The notes beneath the pieces are model-generated. The model worked only from the letters and a program-made list of their open reading frames with translations, was not told the DNA's origin and searched no databases. A DNA stretch of 64,000 nucleotides from Streptococcus sp. DTU_2020_1001019_1_SI_AUS_MUR_006. GTDB lineage: Bacteria; Bacillota; Bacilli; Lactobacillales; Streptococcaceae. Location of the stretch: positions 1,261,501 to 1,325,500 of the forward strand of contig NZ_CP135436.1 in NCBI RefSeq assembly GCF_032340315.1, given 5' to 3'. The position numbers were made by a program, and so were the translations under genes. Shown here piece after piece: positions 8,201 through 18,319 of this stretch; position 1 is the first letter of the stretch, and the number at the start of each line of letters is the position of its first letter.

Positions 8201-11200
8201 ATGAAAAAAAGTACAGTATTGTCACTAACCACAGCTGCAGTTATTTTAGCAGCATATGTCCCTAATGAGGTAGTTTTAGCAGACATATCTAGCTCTGAAG
8301 ATGCTTTAAATATCTCTGATACAGAAAAAGTTGTAGTAGATAAGGAAGCAGAAAATAAAGAAAAACATGGAAATATTCATAATGCTATAGAAACTTCAAA
8401 GGATACTGAAGAGAAGAAAACAACAGTTATTGAGGCAAAAGAAGTTGTTAGTAAAAATCCTGAGATTGATAATAAAACTAGCAATGAAGAAGCAACAATC
8501 AAAGAAGATTCCAATCAATCCCAAGGAGATAAAGCGGACTCGTCTGCAAGTAAAGACCCAGAAAGTCCCAAAAAAGAGGATAAACTTGTCTATATTGCTG
8601 AATTTAAAGATAAAGAATCTGGAGAAAAAGCAATCAAGGAATTATCCAATCTTAAGGATACAAACGTTTTATATACTTATGATACGGTTTTTAATGGTGT
8701 TGCAATAGAAACAACTCCAGATAATCTGGACAAAATTAAACTAATAGAAGGTATCTCATCGGTTGAACGATCACAAAAAGTCCAGCCAATGATGAATCAT
8801 GCTAGGAAGGAAATTGGAGTTGAAGAGGCAATTGATTACCTAAAGTCTATCAATGCTCCATTTGGTAAAAATTTTGATGGTAGAGGTATGGTCATTTCAA
8901 ATATCGATACCGGGACAGATTATAGGCATAAGGCCATGAGGATTGATGATGATGCTAAAGGCTCAATGAGATTTAAAAAAGAAGACTTAAAAGGTACTGA
9001 TAAAAATTTCTGGTTGAGTGATAAAATCCCTCATGCGTTCAATTATTATAATGGTGGTAAAATTACTGTAGAAAAAGCTGATGATGGAAGCGATTATTTT
9101 GATCCACATGGAATGCATATTGCAGGGATTCTTGCGGGAAATGATACTGAAAAAGATATTAAAAACTTTAACGGCATAGATGGAATTGCTCCTAATGCAC
9201 AGATCTTCTCTTATAAAATGTACTCTGACGCAGGATCTGGCTTCGCAGGAGATGAAACAATGTTTCATGCTATTGAAGATTCGATCAAACACAATGTCGA
9301 TGTTGTTTCGGTATCATCTGGCTTTACAGGAACAGGTCTTGTAGGTGAGAAATATTGGGAAGCTATTAGAGCGTTAAGAAAAGCAGGCATTCCAATGGTT
9401 GTAGCTACGGGTAACTATGCGACTTCTGCTTCAAGTTCTTCATGGGATTTAGTGGCAAATAATAATCTGAAAATGACAGATACTGGAAATGTAACGCGAA
9501 CTGCAGCACATGAAGATGCGATAGCGGTCGCTTCTGCTAAAAATCAGACAGTTGAGTTTGATAAAGTCAATATAGGTGGAGAAAATTTTAAATACAGAAA
9601 TATAGGGGCCTTTTTCGATAAGAATAAAATCACAACAAATGAAGACGGTTCAAAAGCTCCTGATAAATTGAAATTTGTATATATAGGCAAGGGTCAAGAC
9701 CAAGATTTGATAGGATTGGATCTTAGAGGCAAAATTGCAGTAATGGATAGAATTTATACCAAGGATTTAAAAGATGCTTTTAAACGAGCTACGGATAAGG
9801 GCGCACGTGGCATTATGGTTGTAAATACTGTAAATTACTACAATAGAGATAATTGGACAGAGCTTCCAGCTATGGGATATGAGGAGGATGAAGGAACTAC
9901 TAGTCAAGTATTTTCAATTTCAGGAGATGATGGTGTAAAGCTATGGAACATGATTAATCCTGATAAAAAAACTGAGATAAAAAGAAATAGTAAGGAAGAT
10001 TTCAAAGATAAATTGGAGCAATACTATCCAATTGATATGGCCAGCTATAATTCTAATAAACCGAATGTAGGTGACGAAAAAGAGATTGACTTTAAGTTTG
10101 CACCTGACACAGACAAAGAATTGTATAAAGAAGATATCATCGTTCCAGCAGGATCCACATCTTGGGGACCGAGAACAGATTTACTTTTAAAGCCTGATGT
10201 CTCAGCACCAGGTAAAAATATTAAATCCACTCTCAATGTCATTAATGGGAAATCAACTTATGGTTATATGTCAGGGACTAGTATGGCAACTCCAATCGTG
10301 GCAGCTTCTACTGTTTTGATTAGACCAAAGTTAAAGGAAATGCTTGAAAGACCTGCCTTGAAAAATCTTAAGGGAGATGACAAAATAGACCTTACAAGTC
10401 TTACAAAAATAGCCCTACAAAATACTGCACGGCCTATGATGGATGCGACTTCTTGGAAAGAAAAAAGTCAATACTTTGCATCACCTAGACAACAGGGAGC
10501 AGGTCTAATTAATGTTGCCAATGCTTTGAGAAATGAAGTTGTAGCGACTTTCAAAAACACGGATTCTAAAGGTTTGGTAAACTCTTATGGTTCTATTTCT
10601 CTTAAAGAAATAAAAGGAGATAAAAAATACTTTACAATTAAGCTTCACAATACATCAAACAGACCTTTGACCTTTAAAGTTTCAGCATCAGCGATAACTA
10701 CAGATGCTCTAACTGATAGACTAAAACTGGATGAAACATACAAAGATGAAAAATCTCCAGATGGGAAGCAAATTGTTCCAGAAATTCATCCAGAGAAAGT
10801 AAAAGATGCAAATATTACATTTGAGCATGACACTTTCACTATAGCCCCAAATTCTAGTTTTGATTTAAATGCGGTTATAAATGTTGGGGAGGCTAAAAAT
10901 AAAAATAAATTTGTAGAATCATTTATTCATTTTGAGTCAGTGGAAGAAATGGAAGCTCTAAACTCCAATGGTAAGAAAACAAATTTCCAACCTTCTTTAT
11001 CGATGCCTCTAATGGGATTTGCTGGGGATTGGAACCACGAACCAATCCTTGATAAATGGGCCTGGGAAGAAGGTTCAAAATCAAAAACAATGGAAGGTTA
11101 TGATGATGATGGTAAACCAAAAATTCCAGGAACCTTAAATAAGGGAATTGGTGGAGAACATGGTATAGATAAATTTAATCCAGCAGGAGTTATACAAAAT

Positions 11201-14200
11201 AGAAAAGATAAAAATACAACATCCCTAGATCAAAATCCAGAATTGTTTGCTTTCAATAACGAAGGGATCAACGCACCATCATCAAGTGGTTCTAATATTG
11301 CTAAAATTTATCCTTTAGATTCAAATGGAAATCCTCAAGATGCTCAACTTGAGAGAGGATTAACACCTTCTCCACTTGTATTAAGAAGTGCAGAAGAAGG
11401 CATGATTTCAATAGTAAATACAAATAAAGAGGGAGACAATCAAAGAGACTTAAAAGTTATTTCGAGAGAACACTTTATTAAAGGAATTTTGAACTCTAAA
11501 AGAAATGATGCAAAGGGAATCAAATCTTCTAAGCTAAAAGTTTGGGGCGACTTGAAATGGGATGGACTCATCTATAACCCTAGAGGTAGGGAAGAAAATG
11601 CACCAGAGAGCAAGGATAACCAAGATCCAGCTACTAGGATAAGAGGTCAATTTGAACCGATTGCGGAAGGTCAATATTTCTATAAATTTAAATATAGATT
11701 AACTAAAGATTACCCATGGCAGGTTTCCTATATTCCTGTAAAAATTGATAACACAGCCCCTAAGATTGTTTCGATTGATTTTTCAAATCCTGAAAAAATT
11801 AAGCTGATTACAAAGGATACTTATCACAAGGTAAAAGATCAATACAAGAATGAAACTCTATTTGCGAGAGATCAAAAAGAACATCCTGAAAAATTTGACG
11901 AGATTGCCAACGAAGTTTGGTATGCAGGCGCCGCTCTGGTTAATGAAGATGGAGAAGTTGAGAAAAATCTTGAAGTAACTTACGCAGGTGAGGGTCAAGG
12001 AAGAAATAGGAAACTTGACAAAGACGGAAATACCATTTATGAAATTAATGGTGCAGGAGATTTAAGAGGAAAAATCATTGAAGTCATTGCATTAGATGGC
12101 TCTAGCAATTTCACAAAGATTCATAGAATTAAATTTGCTGATCATGCTGATGAAAAGGGGATGATTTCCTATTATCTAGTAGATCCTGATCAGGATTCAT
12201 CTAAATACCAAAAGCTTGGAGAGATTGCCGAATCTAAATTTAAAAATTTAGAAAATAGAAAAGAGGATAGTCTTAAAAAAGATACAACTGAGATAGAAAA
12301 TCATCAAGAAAATGAAGAGGCTACCGAAGAAAAATCTAGCTTTACTATTCATAAAACTATTTCAACAATTAGAGCTTTTGAAATCAAAGACTTAAAGAAA
12401 CTTATTAAAAAGAAATTTAGAGAAGTTGATGACTTTACAAGTGAAACTGGTAAGAGGACAGAAGAATACGATTATAAATACGATGATAAGGGAAATATCA
12501 TTGCTTATGACGATGGTAGCGCCTTAGAATATGAAACTGAAAAACTTGACGAAATCAAATCAAAAATTTATGGTGTTTTAAGTCCGTCTAAAGATGGACA
12601 CTTTGAAATTCTTGGAAAGATCAGTAATGTTTCTAAAAATGCCAAGGTATACTATGGAAATAACTATAAATCGATAGAAATCAAAACTACCAAGTATGAT
12701 TCCCACTCAAAAACGATGACATTTGATTTATACGCTAATATTAATGATATTGTGGATGGATTAGCTTTTTCAGGAGATATGAGATTCTTTGTGAAAGATG
12801 ATGATCAGATAAAAGCTGAAACGAAGATTAGAATGCCTGAAAAAAATAAGGAAACTAAAACAGAATATCCCTATGCATCAAGTTATGGGAATGTAATAGA
12901 ATTAGGAGAAGGAGATCTTTCAAAAAACAAGCCAAACAATTTAACGGACATGGAATCTGGTAAAATCTATTCTGATTCAGAAAAACAACAATATCTGTTA
13001 AAAGATAACGTCATTCTAAGAAAAGGCTATGCACTAAAAGTGACTACCTATAATCCTGGAAAAACGGATATGTTAGAAGGAAATGGAGTCTATAGCAAGG
13101 AAGATATAGCAAAAATACAAAAGGCCAATCCTAATCTAAGAGTCCTATCAGAAAAAATAATTTATGCTGATAGTAGAAATGTTGAAGATGGAAGAAGTAC
13201 TCAATCAGTATTAATGTCGGCTTTGGACGGCTTTAACATTGTAAAATATCAAGTGTTTACCTTTAAAATGAACGATAAAGGGGAGGCAATCGATAAAGAT
13301 GGAAATCTGGTGACAGATCCTTCTAAACTTGTATTATTTGGTAAGGATGGTAAAGAGTACACAGGAGAGGATAAGTCCAATGTAGAAGCTATAAAAGAAG
13401 ATGGCTCTACGTTATTTATTGATGCAAAACCAGTAAATCTTTCAATGGACAAGAACTACTTTAATCCATCTAAATCTAATAAAATTTATGTACGAAATCC
13501 AGAATTTTATTTAAGAGGTAAGATTTCTGATAAGGGTGGTTTTAACTGGGAGTTGAGAGTTAATGAATCTGTTGTAGATAATTATTTAATCTACGGAGAT
13601 TTACACATTGATAACACTAGAGATTTTAACATTAAGCTTAATGTTAAAGACGGTGACATCATGGACTGGGGAATGAAAGACTATAAAGCAAACGGATTCC
13701 CAGATAAGGTAACAGATATGGATGGAAATGTTTATCTTCAAACTGGCTATAGCGATTTGAATGCGAAAGCGGTTGGAGTACACTATCAATTTTTATATGA
13801 TAATATTAAACCAGAAGTAAACATTGATCCTAAGGGAAATACTAGTATTGAATATGCTGAAGGAAAATCTGTAGTCTTTAATATCAATGATAAAAGAAAT
13901 AATGGATTCGATGGTGAAATTCAAGACAAACATATTTATGTAAATGGAAAAGAATATAAATCATTTGATGATATTAAACAAATAACAGATAAGACACTAA
14001 ACATTAAGATTGTTGTAAAAGATTTTGCAAGAAATACAACCGTAAAAGAATTCATTTTAAACAAAGATACGGGAGAGGTGAGCGAACTAAAACCTCAGAT
14101 GGTAACTGTGACCATTCAAAATGGAAAAGAAATGAGTTCAACGATAGTGGCGGAAGAAGATTTTATTTTACCTGTCTATAAGGGTGAATTAGAAAAAGGA

Positions 14201-14620
14201 TATCAATTTGATGGCTGGGAAATTTCTGGTGTCGAAGGGAAAAAAGATGCTGGTTATGTTATTAATGTGTCAAAAGATACCCTTATAAAACCTGTATTCA
14301 AGAGAATAGAGGAGAAAAAGGAGGAGGAAAATAAACCTACTTTTGATGTATCGAAAAAGAAAGAAAAAACACAATCTGATTCAACTAATGATGTAAGCAG
14401 TATTGTTCCTGATAAAAACTTTGAAAATAAGAAGGAAGTTTATCTTAATGAACAAGAGAGCATAGCTAATAAACATACCAATATTGATAGTAAATCAACT
14501 ACTAATAATGATAGGTTGCCAAAAACCGGAACAGTTAGCGAAGTCTTCACGTCATTGGTTGCCGGAATAATGTTTACCTTAGGTGCATTTCTTGGATTAA
14601 AGAAAAAAGATCAAGATTAA
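8201..14620 (+). CDS. prtA: PrtA-type cell-wall-anchored subtilisin-like serine protease
   Basis: A 2139-residue S8 protease very like pneumococcal PrtA. After a signal peptide (AAVILAAYVPNEVVLA, cut near residue 28) and an acidic pro-region comes the catalytic domain with Asp236 (SNIDTGTD), His303 (DPHGMHIAG) and Ser694 (SGTSMATP). A protease-associated insert lies at about 486-590 (GKIAVMDRIYT...GARGIMVVN). Fn3-like and long repeat-poor stalk domains follow. Near the end is LPKTG at 2106-2110, then a hydrophobic segment and KKKDQD, a sortase anchor. It is expected on the cell surface, attacking host or matrix proteins. All catalytic residues are intact. Codon use is more AT-rich than the housekeeping neighbours. 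It is monocistronic, with its own promoter and a two-way terminator shared with ald. Confidence 0.95.
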   Translation: MKKSTVLSLTTAAVILAAYVPNEVVLADISSSEDALNISDTEKVVVDKEAENKEKHGNIHNAIETSKDTEEKKTTVIEAKEVVSKNPEIDNKTSNEEATIKEDSNQSQGDKADSSASKDPESPKKEDKLVYIAEFKDKESGEKAIKELSNLKDTNVLYTYDTVFNGVAIETTPDNLDKIKLIEGISSVERSQKVQPMMNHARKEIGVEEAIDYLKSINAPFGKNFDGRGMVISNIDTGTDYRHKAMRIDDDAKGSMRFKKEDLKGTDKNFWLSDKIPHAFNYYNGGKITVEKADDGSDYFDPHGMHIAGILAGNDTEKDIKNFNGIDGIAPNAQIFSYKMYSDAGSGFAGDETMFHAIEDSIKHNVDVVSVSSGFTGTGLVGEKYWEAIRALRKAGIPMVVATGNYATSASSSSWDLVANNNLKMTDTGNVTRTAAHEDAIAVASAKNQTVEFDKVNIGGENFKYRNIGAFFDKNKITTNEDGSKAPDKLKFVYIGKGQDQDLIGLDLRGKIAVMDRIYTKDLKDAFKRATDKGARGIMVVNTVNYYNRDNWTELPAMGYEEDEGTTSQVFSISGDDGVKLWNMINPDKKTEIKRNSKEDFKDKLEQYYPIDMASYNSNKPNVGDEKEIDFKFAPDTDKELYKEDIIVPAGSTSWGPRTDLLLKPDVSAPGKNIKSTLNVINGKSTYGYMSGTSMATPIVAASTVLIRPKLKEMLERPALKNLKGDDKIDLTSLTKIALQNTARPMMDATSWKEKSQYFASPRQQGAGLINVANALRNEVVATFKNTDSKGLVNSYGSISLKEIKGDKKYFTIKLHNTSNRPLTFKVSASAITTDALTDRLKLDETYKDEKSPDGKQIVPEIHPEKVKDANITFEHDTFTIAPNSSFDLNAVINVGEAKNKNKFVESFIHFESVEEMEALNSNGKKTNFQPSLSMPLMGFAGDWNHEPILDKWAWEEGSKSKTMEGYDDDGKPKIPGTLNKGIGGEHGIDKFNPAGVIQNRKDKNTTSLDQNPELFAFNNEGINAPSSSGSNIAKIYPLDSNGNPQDAQLERGLTPSPLVLRSAEEGMISIVNTNKEGDNQRDLKVISREHFIKGILNSKRNDAKGIKSSKLKVWGDLKWDGLIYNPRGREENAPESKDNQDPATRIRGQFEPIAEGQYFYKFKYRLTKDYPWQVSYIPVKIDNTAPKIVSIDFSNPEKIKLITKDTYHKVKDQYKNETLFARDQKEHPEKFDEIANEVWYAGAALVNEDGEVEKNLEVTYAGEGQGRNRKLDKDGNTIYEINGAGDLRGKIIEVIALDGSSNFTKIHRIKFADHADEKGMISYYLVDPDQDSSKYQKLGEIAESKFKNLENRKEDSLKKDTTEIENHQENEEATEEKSSFTIHKTISTIRAFEIKDLKKLIKKKFREVDDFTSETGKRTEEYDYKYDDKGNIIAYDDGSALEYETEKLDEIKSKIYGVLSPSKDGHFEILGKISNVSKNAKVYYGNNYKSIEIKTTKYDSHSKTMTFDLYANINDIVDGLAFSGDMRFFVKDDDQIKAETKIRMPEKNKETKTEYPYASSYGNVIELGEGDLSKNKPNNLTDMESGKIYSDSEKQQYLLKDNVILRKGYALKVTTYNPGKTDMLEGNGVYSKEDIAKIQKANPNLRVLSEKIIYADSRNVEDGRSTQSVLMSALDGFNIVKYQVFTFKMNDKGEAIDKDGNLVTDPSKLVLFGKDGKEYTGEDKSNVEAIKEDGSTLFIDAKPVNLSMDKNYFNPSKSNKIYVRNPEFYLRGKISDKGGFNWELRVNESVVDNYLIYGDLHIDNTRDFNIKLNVKDGDIMDWGMKDYKANGFPDKVTDMDGNVYLQTGYSDLNAKAVGVHYQFLYDNIKPEVNIDPKGNTSIEYAEGKSVVFNINDKRNNGFDGEIQDKHIYVNGKEYKSFDDIKQITDKTLNIKIVVKDFARNTTVKEFILNKDTGEVSELKPQMVTVTIQNGKEMSSTIVAEEDFILPVYKGELEKGYQFDGWEISGVEGKKDAGYVINVSKDTLIKPVFKRIEEKKEEENKPTFDVSKKKEKTQSDSTNDVSSIVPDKNFENKKEVYLNEQESIANKHTNIDSKSTTNNDRLPKTGTVSEVFTSLVAGIMFTLGAFLGLKKKDQD

Positions 14621-14973
14621 GACAAAACCTATAGATAAAAAAATGGTTTATGTACTGAGATTAGCTAGTGTGATAATGAAACAGTTTTGTGAAAATAGCC
14701 ATTTTTAACTCAATTAGTTAGTTTACTTTACTATTGATACCCTTTTTGGATTTATGAATGGACTTAGTTTAGATAACTAATGAATTGATTGAAAGGATTA
14801 ATATTGACAAATAGTGATCACATTGATTAGAAACTAGAGTCTATCAAAATTTAAATTATAAACCATGACATCAGAAAACGAGCATCTCCAAGAACGGAAA
14901 TGCTCGTTTTTGAGATTTAGAAGCTAGTTTTTACGTAGCATTCTATTTTTGTAGTTTAAATTTATAGATCATT
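14621..14973. other. Gap between prtA and ald
   Basis: 353 bp of AT-rich sequence between convergent genes. Apart from the two-way terminator at 14874-14911 I see no gene, repeat or promoter that I can support. Confidence 0.6.
14874..14911. terminator. Two-way terminator between prtA and ald
   Basis: GAAAACGAGCAT (14874-14885) pairs with ATGCTCGTTTT (14900-14910); A and T runs flank it, so it can serve both convergent genes. Confidence 0.85.
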
Positions 14974-16086
14974 TTAGACAAGTTCACTGATTGAAGTGAA
15001 GTCACGATCCAAGCCTTCTGCAACTGGTTGGCTGGTGAGGTATCCTTGATAGGTTGTTACACCTTCAAGCAAGCCTGCGTCTTCAAGGATAGCTTTCTTA
15101 AATCCTTTACCTGCCAAGGCTTCGATATAAGGAAGAGTCACATTTGTAAGGGCAATCGTAGATGTGCGAGCAACTGCTCCAGGAATGTTAGCAACCGCAT
15201 AATGAAGAACACCGTGTTTTTCATAGACTGGTTCATCGTGAGTTGTGACTCGGTCAGCTGTCGCTATAACACCACCTTGGTCAACAGCAACGTCAACAAT
15301 GACAGAACCAGGACGCATTTGTTTGACCATTTCATCTGTTACCAATTTTGGAGCTTTGGCACCAGGAATCAAGACAGCACCGATCACAACATCTGCTTCA
15401 CGAACACTTGCTTCGATATTAAATGGGTTAGACATCAGAGTTTGGATTTGGTGACCAAAGACGTCTTCTAGGACTGCTAGGCGTTTGGCGCTGATATCAA
15501 GAATAGTTACTTGAGCTCCCAAACCAAGAGCGATACGAGCTGCGTGAGTACCAACCACACCACCACCGATGATGGTTACTTTTCCTTTAGGAACACCAGG
15601 AACACCACCGAGTAGAACTCCTGAACCACCAGCTTGTTTAGTCAAAAAGTGGGCTCCAATTTGGACAGCCATACGACCTGCAACCTCACTCATTGGAACG
15701 AGAAGTGGAAGTTGTCCTTGAGTATCACGGACAGTCTCATAAGCAACACCAGTTGTTTTAGCTGCAAGCATAGCATCAGCCAATTCTGGAGCAGCTGCCA
15801 TGTGTAAGTAGGTGAAGAGAAGTAAATCCTCACGCAAGAACTGGTACTCACTAGCAAGCGGTTCCTTGACTTTAACAACTAATTCTGCAGCCCAGGCTTC
15901 AGCAGCAGTTGCGACAATTTCAGCTCCTTGCTTGTCATAGTCAGCATCAGTAAAACCAGATCCAAGTCCAGCATTCGTTTCGATGAGGACATGGTGGCCA
16001 CGACCAACGAGACTTTGTACACCAGCAGGTGTCAGAGCAACACGATTTTCATTATTTTTAATTTCCTTTGGAATTCCAATTAACAT
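14974..16086 (-). CDS. ald: Alanine dehydrogenase
   Basis: A 370-residue NAD-dependent enzyme interconverting L-alanine with pyruvate and ammonia. [23 protein letters not shown] is the typical N-terminus, and [24 protein letters not shown] is the Rossmann NAD site (about 170-193). [20 protein letters not shown] and [15 protein letters not shown] match the family closely. I begin at ATG 16086 rather than the in-frame GTG at 16098, because the AAAGTGAG ribosome site overlaps that GTG and because relatives begin at this Met. The promoter carries a cre-like site, suggesting catabolite control. Confidence 0.94.
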   Translation of the reverse strand: MLIGIPKEIKNNENRVALTPAGVQSLVGRGHHVLIETNAGLGSGFTDADYDKQGAEIVATAAEAWAAELVVKVKEPLASEYQFLREDLLLFTYLHMAAAPELADAMLAAKTTGVAYETVRDTQGQLPLLVPMSEVAGRMAVQIGAHFLTKQAGGSGVLLGGVPGVPKGKVTIIGGGVVGTHAARIALGLGAQVTILDISAKRLAVLEDVFGHQIQTLMSNPFNIEASVREADVVIGAVLIPGAKAPKLVTDEMVKQMRPGSVIVDVAVDQGGVIATADRVTTHDEPVYEKHGVLHYAVANIPGAVARTSTIALTNVTLPYIEALAGKGFKKAILEDAGLLEGVTTYQGYLTSQPVAEGLDRDFTSISELV

Positions 16087-16160
16087 AGGATAACTCACTT
16101 TCTATTAAGCTGTTTCAATTTTTGTATCACATCATTCTTTAGAGTTTTTGTGATGACTTT

Positions 16161-16189
16161 ATTGTATATGAAACCGCTTTAAAAGGCAA
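16161..16189 (-). promoter_or_regulatory. ald promoter with cre-like site in the spacer
   Basis: On the minus strand: TTGCCT (16189-16184), 17-nt spacer, TACAAT (16166-16161). The spacer carries TTAAAGCGGTTTCA (16182-16169), matching the CcpA consensus TGWAANCGNTNWCA at 13 of 14 positions. Binding there would block RNA polymerase. Confidence 0.65.
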
Positions 16190-16265
16190 GGGAAATTATT
16201 GATTTGTATTGTATTTTTTGTTAAGCTTTTAGAAAATAAACTTAATTTAGAGAGGGACAAGCTGC

Positions 16266-16880
16266 GTGATTATTTATGAAGATGCCAATATAGATTCTTC
16301 TCTTCTTCACTTTACATCTGCATTTAATATCTATGCGGGACGTTGGGAGATTATTGGTGACTATAGAAGAAGGGAGGAGTATTTACAGTATTTGATTTCG
16401 CAATTATATGATTATTCAACTAAAAATAAATTTAATCTATATTTAGTATTAGGAGATGATTGCTTTAATGATAATACTAGAATATCCCAATATTATAAAC
16501 TTTGGAAATTGCTAAAAAAGCAACACCTAGAAGTTAGAAATTCAATTTATTCTGATGAGATTATGATTACGAAAAATCATAAAGTGAAATTTTTTGGTGG
16601 AATTCAAATATTAGGTAGAGAGTCTGTTCCAGATATTGTTTCAATCTTGCTAGCAAAACAAACGGCTCATTTATTATTGTTGCCAGAGGGACTTAAAGTT
16701 ACAACTTTTTTACAGTCAGGTTTTTCAAATATAATAGCTGAAAATAGTGAGTATATCGAGAATATGGTTGGTAGTGGTGGAATAGTTTTATTTCGTGAAG
16801 GTTATTTTGACGATAGGAACACAGGCTTTATAGTTTTTGGAAGATTACCCTTAATTATTAAAGATTTATTTGGAAAATAG
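16266..16880 (+). CDS. Unrecognised 204-residue protein
   Basis: I do not recognise this protein. It starts at GTG 16266 with GAGAGGGAC as ribosome site. It has no signal peptide, no obvious membrane segment and no cysteine pattern. It is rich in Ile, Leu, Tyr, Asp and Asn, with predicted strands (LYLVLGDDCF, HLLLLPEG, GGIVLFREG) alternating with helices, as in a soluble alpha/beta protein. Two features stand out: LVLGDD in the first half, and NMVGSGGIVLF...NTGFIVFGR near the end. Codon use is AT-rich compared with neighbours, and it stands alone between ald and a GNAT gene, so it may be accessory. Length and ribosome site support a real gene. Confidence 0.7.
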   Translation: MIIYEDANIDSSLLHFTSAFNIYAGRWEIIGDYRRREEYLQYLISQLYDYSTKNKFNLYLVLGDDCFNDNTRISQYYKLWKLLKKQHLEVRNSIYSDEIMITKNHKVKFFGGIQILGRESVPDIVSILLAKQTAHLLLLPEGLKVTTFLQSGFSNIIAENSEYIENMVGSGGIVLFREGYFDDRNTGFIVFGRLPLIIKDLFGK

Positions 16881-17042
16881 GTAACAATAATTGGAAGTTT
16901 ATGAGTGAAACTATGAGAGTAACATTTTTATAATTAGAAAATATTTTTGAAAGAAGTGTTTTTTTCATTATTCACAAGAAAAACTTGTAAACCTATTTCT
17001 TTTATGTTATTCTTTTAGCAACCTATTTTGGGAGGGGCAATC

Positions 17043-17612
17043 ATGGAATCACTATTTATCAAACTAGCGAAGCATCCAATAATCGAAACAGAACGATTAG
17101 TACTTAGACCAGTAACACTTGATGATGCAGAAGCAATGTTTGAATATGCTTCAAACCAGGAAAATACACGCTATACTTTTCCAACCAATCAAAGTTTAGA
17201 GGAAACCAAGAATAATATTGCCCAATTTTATCTAGCTAATCCCTTGGGCCGATGGGGTATTGAACTAAAAAATAGTGGAGAGTTTATCGGAACTATTGAC
17301 CTGCACAAGGTTGATACTGTTCTTAAAAAGGCAGCCATTGGTTACATTATCCATCAAAAATATTGGAATCAAGGTTTGACAACTGAAGCCAATCGTGCCG
17401 TCATTGAACTGGCCTTTGAAGAAATCGGAATGAATAAGTTGACAGCCCTTCACGATAAGGATAATCCTGCGTCAGGAAAGGTCATGGAGAAATCAGGCAT
17501 GCGCTTTTCTCACGAAGAACCCTATGCCAGAATGGATAATAAAGAACCGGGACGAATTGTAACACGTGTACATTATGTTTTGACCAAGGAAGACTATTTT
17601 GCAAATAAGTAA
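17043..17612 (+). CDS. GNAT acetyltransferase (RimJ/RimL type)
   Basis: A 189-residue N-acetyltransferase. ETERLVLRPVTLDDAEAMFEY is the family's first strand-helix. AAIGYIIHQKYWNQGLTTEANRAVI contains the acetyl-CoA binding turn (Q-x-x-G-x-x/A-like QGLTTEA). NPASGKVMEKSGMRF is the C-terminal signature. I start at ATG 17043 after GGGAGGGG, not at the upstream TTG 17028. The substrate is unknown. A paralogue of the same architecture lies at 59286-59837. A terminator follows before comEA. Confidence 0.88.
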   Translation: MESLFIKLAKHPIIETERLVLRPVTLDDAEAMFEYASNQENTRYTFPTNQSLEETKNNIAQFYLANPLGRWGIELKNSGEFIGTIDLHKVDTVLKKAAIGYIIHQKYWNQGLTTEANRAVIELAFEEIGMNKLTALHDKDNPASGKVMEKSGMRFSHEEPYARMDNKEPGRIVTRVHYVLTKEDYFANK

Positions 17613-17613
17613 G

Positions 17614-17640
17614 CAGTTGAAAAGATTTTTCAGCTGTTTT
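17614..17640 (+). terminator. Terminator between GNAT gene and comEA
   Basis: CAGTTGAAAA pairs with TTTTCAGCTG (one G-U), then TTTTTTC. It insulates comEA from the gene upstream. Confidence 0.7.
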
Positions 17641-17650
17641 TTCTTTCTCT

Positions 17651-17658
17651 TACGAATA
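17651..17658 (+). promoter_or_regulatory. cin-box (ComX/late competence promoter)
   Basis: TACGAATA matches the streptococcal combox consensus exactly and is preceded by a T-rich tract, as in known late-competence promoters. It lies 19 nt before the comEA ATG. Confidence 0.92.
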
Positions 17659-17677
17659 AAGTAAGAGAGGAGAAAAT

Positions 17678-18319
17678 ATGGAAGAACTTATTGAGAAAAT
17701 CCAAGAATATAAAATCATTGTTATCTGTGCTGGTTTGGGCTTGGTCTTAGGCGGATTTTTCCTGCTAAAGCCAGTCGCTCAAGCACCTGCTAAGGAAACA
17801 AAGGTGCAGACTGAAGTTACAGCTGTTCCAAAGGATTCGACGGATGAAAAGGAAGATGGAAATCAGAAGGAAGAAGTGGTGGGGCAAGATCTGATTACTG
17901 TCGATGTCAAAGGTGCTGTCAAATCACCTGGAATTTATGATTTACCAGTTGGAAGTCGTATCAATGATGCTGTTCAAAAAGCTGGTGGATTGACAGATAA
18001 TGCTGATAGTAAGTCTATCAATCTTGCTCAGAGAATTAGTGATGAAGCACTTGTTTATGTCCCGACTAAGGAAGAAGCTACAAGCCAAGAGGCATATTCA
18101 AATGCTTCCAACACCAAAGAAAATAAGAAAGTCAACCTTAATAAAGCCAGTATAGAGGAACTGAAGCAAGTCAAAGGTTTAGGTGTTAAACGTGCTCAAG
18201 ATATTATCGACCATCGTGATTCCAACGGTAAGTTTAAGTCAGTTGATGAGCTCAAAAAGGTTTCTGGTATTGGTGCAAAAACGATAGAAAAGTTAAAAGA
18301 GTATGTTACAGTGGATTAG
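17678..18319 (+). CDS. comEA: Competence DNA receptor ComEA
   Basis: A 213-residue membrane-anchored DNA-binding protein. A single N-terminal membrane segment (residues ~12-31) is followed by a charged linker, a SLBB-like domain (TVDVKGAVKSPGIYDLPVGSRINDAV, about 85-130) and a C-terminal helix-hairpin-helix pair (VNLNKASIEELKQVKGLGVKRAQDII and VDELKKVSGIGAKTIEKL). It binds incoming double-stranded DNA outside the membrane during transformation. The cin-box puts it under the competence sigma factor. The end overlaps comEC by 17 nt. Confidence 0.96.
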   Translation: MEELIEKIQEYKIIVICAGLGLVLGGFFLLKPVAQAPAKETKVQTEVTAVPKDSTDEKEDGNQKEEVVGQDLITVDVKGAVKSPGIYDLPVGSRINDAVQKAGGLTDNADSKSINLAQRISDEALVYVPTKEEATSQEAYSNASNTKENKKVNLNKASIEELKQVKGLGVKRAQDIIDHRDSNGKFKSVDELKKVSGIGAKTIEKLKEYVTVD

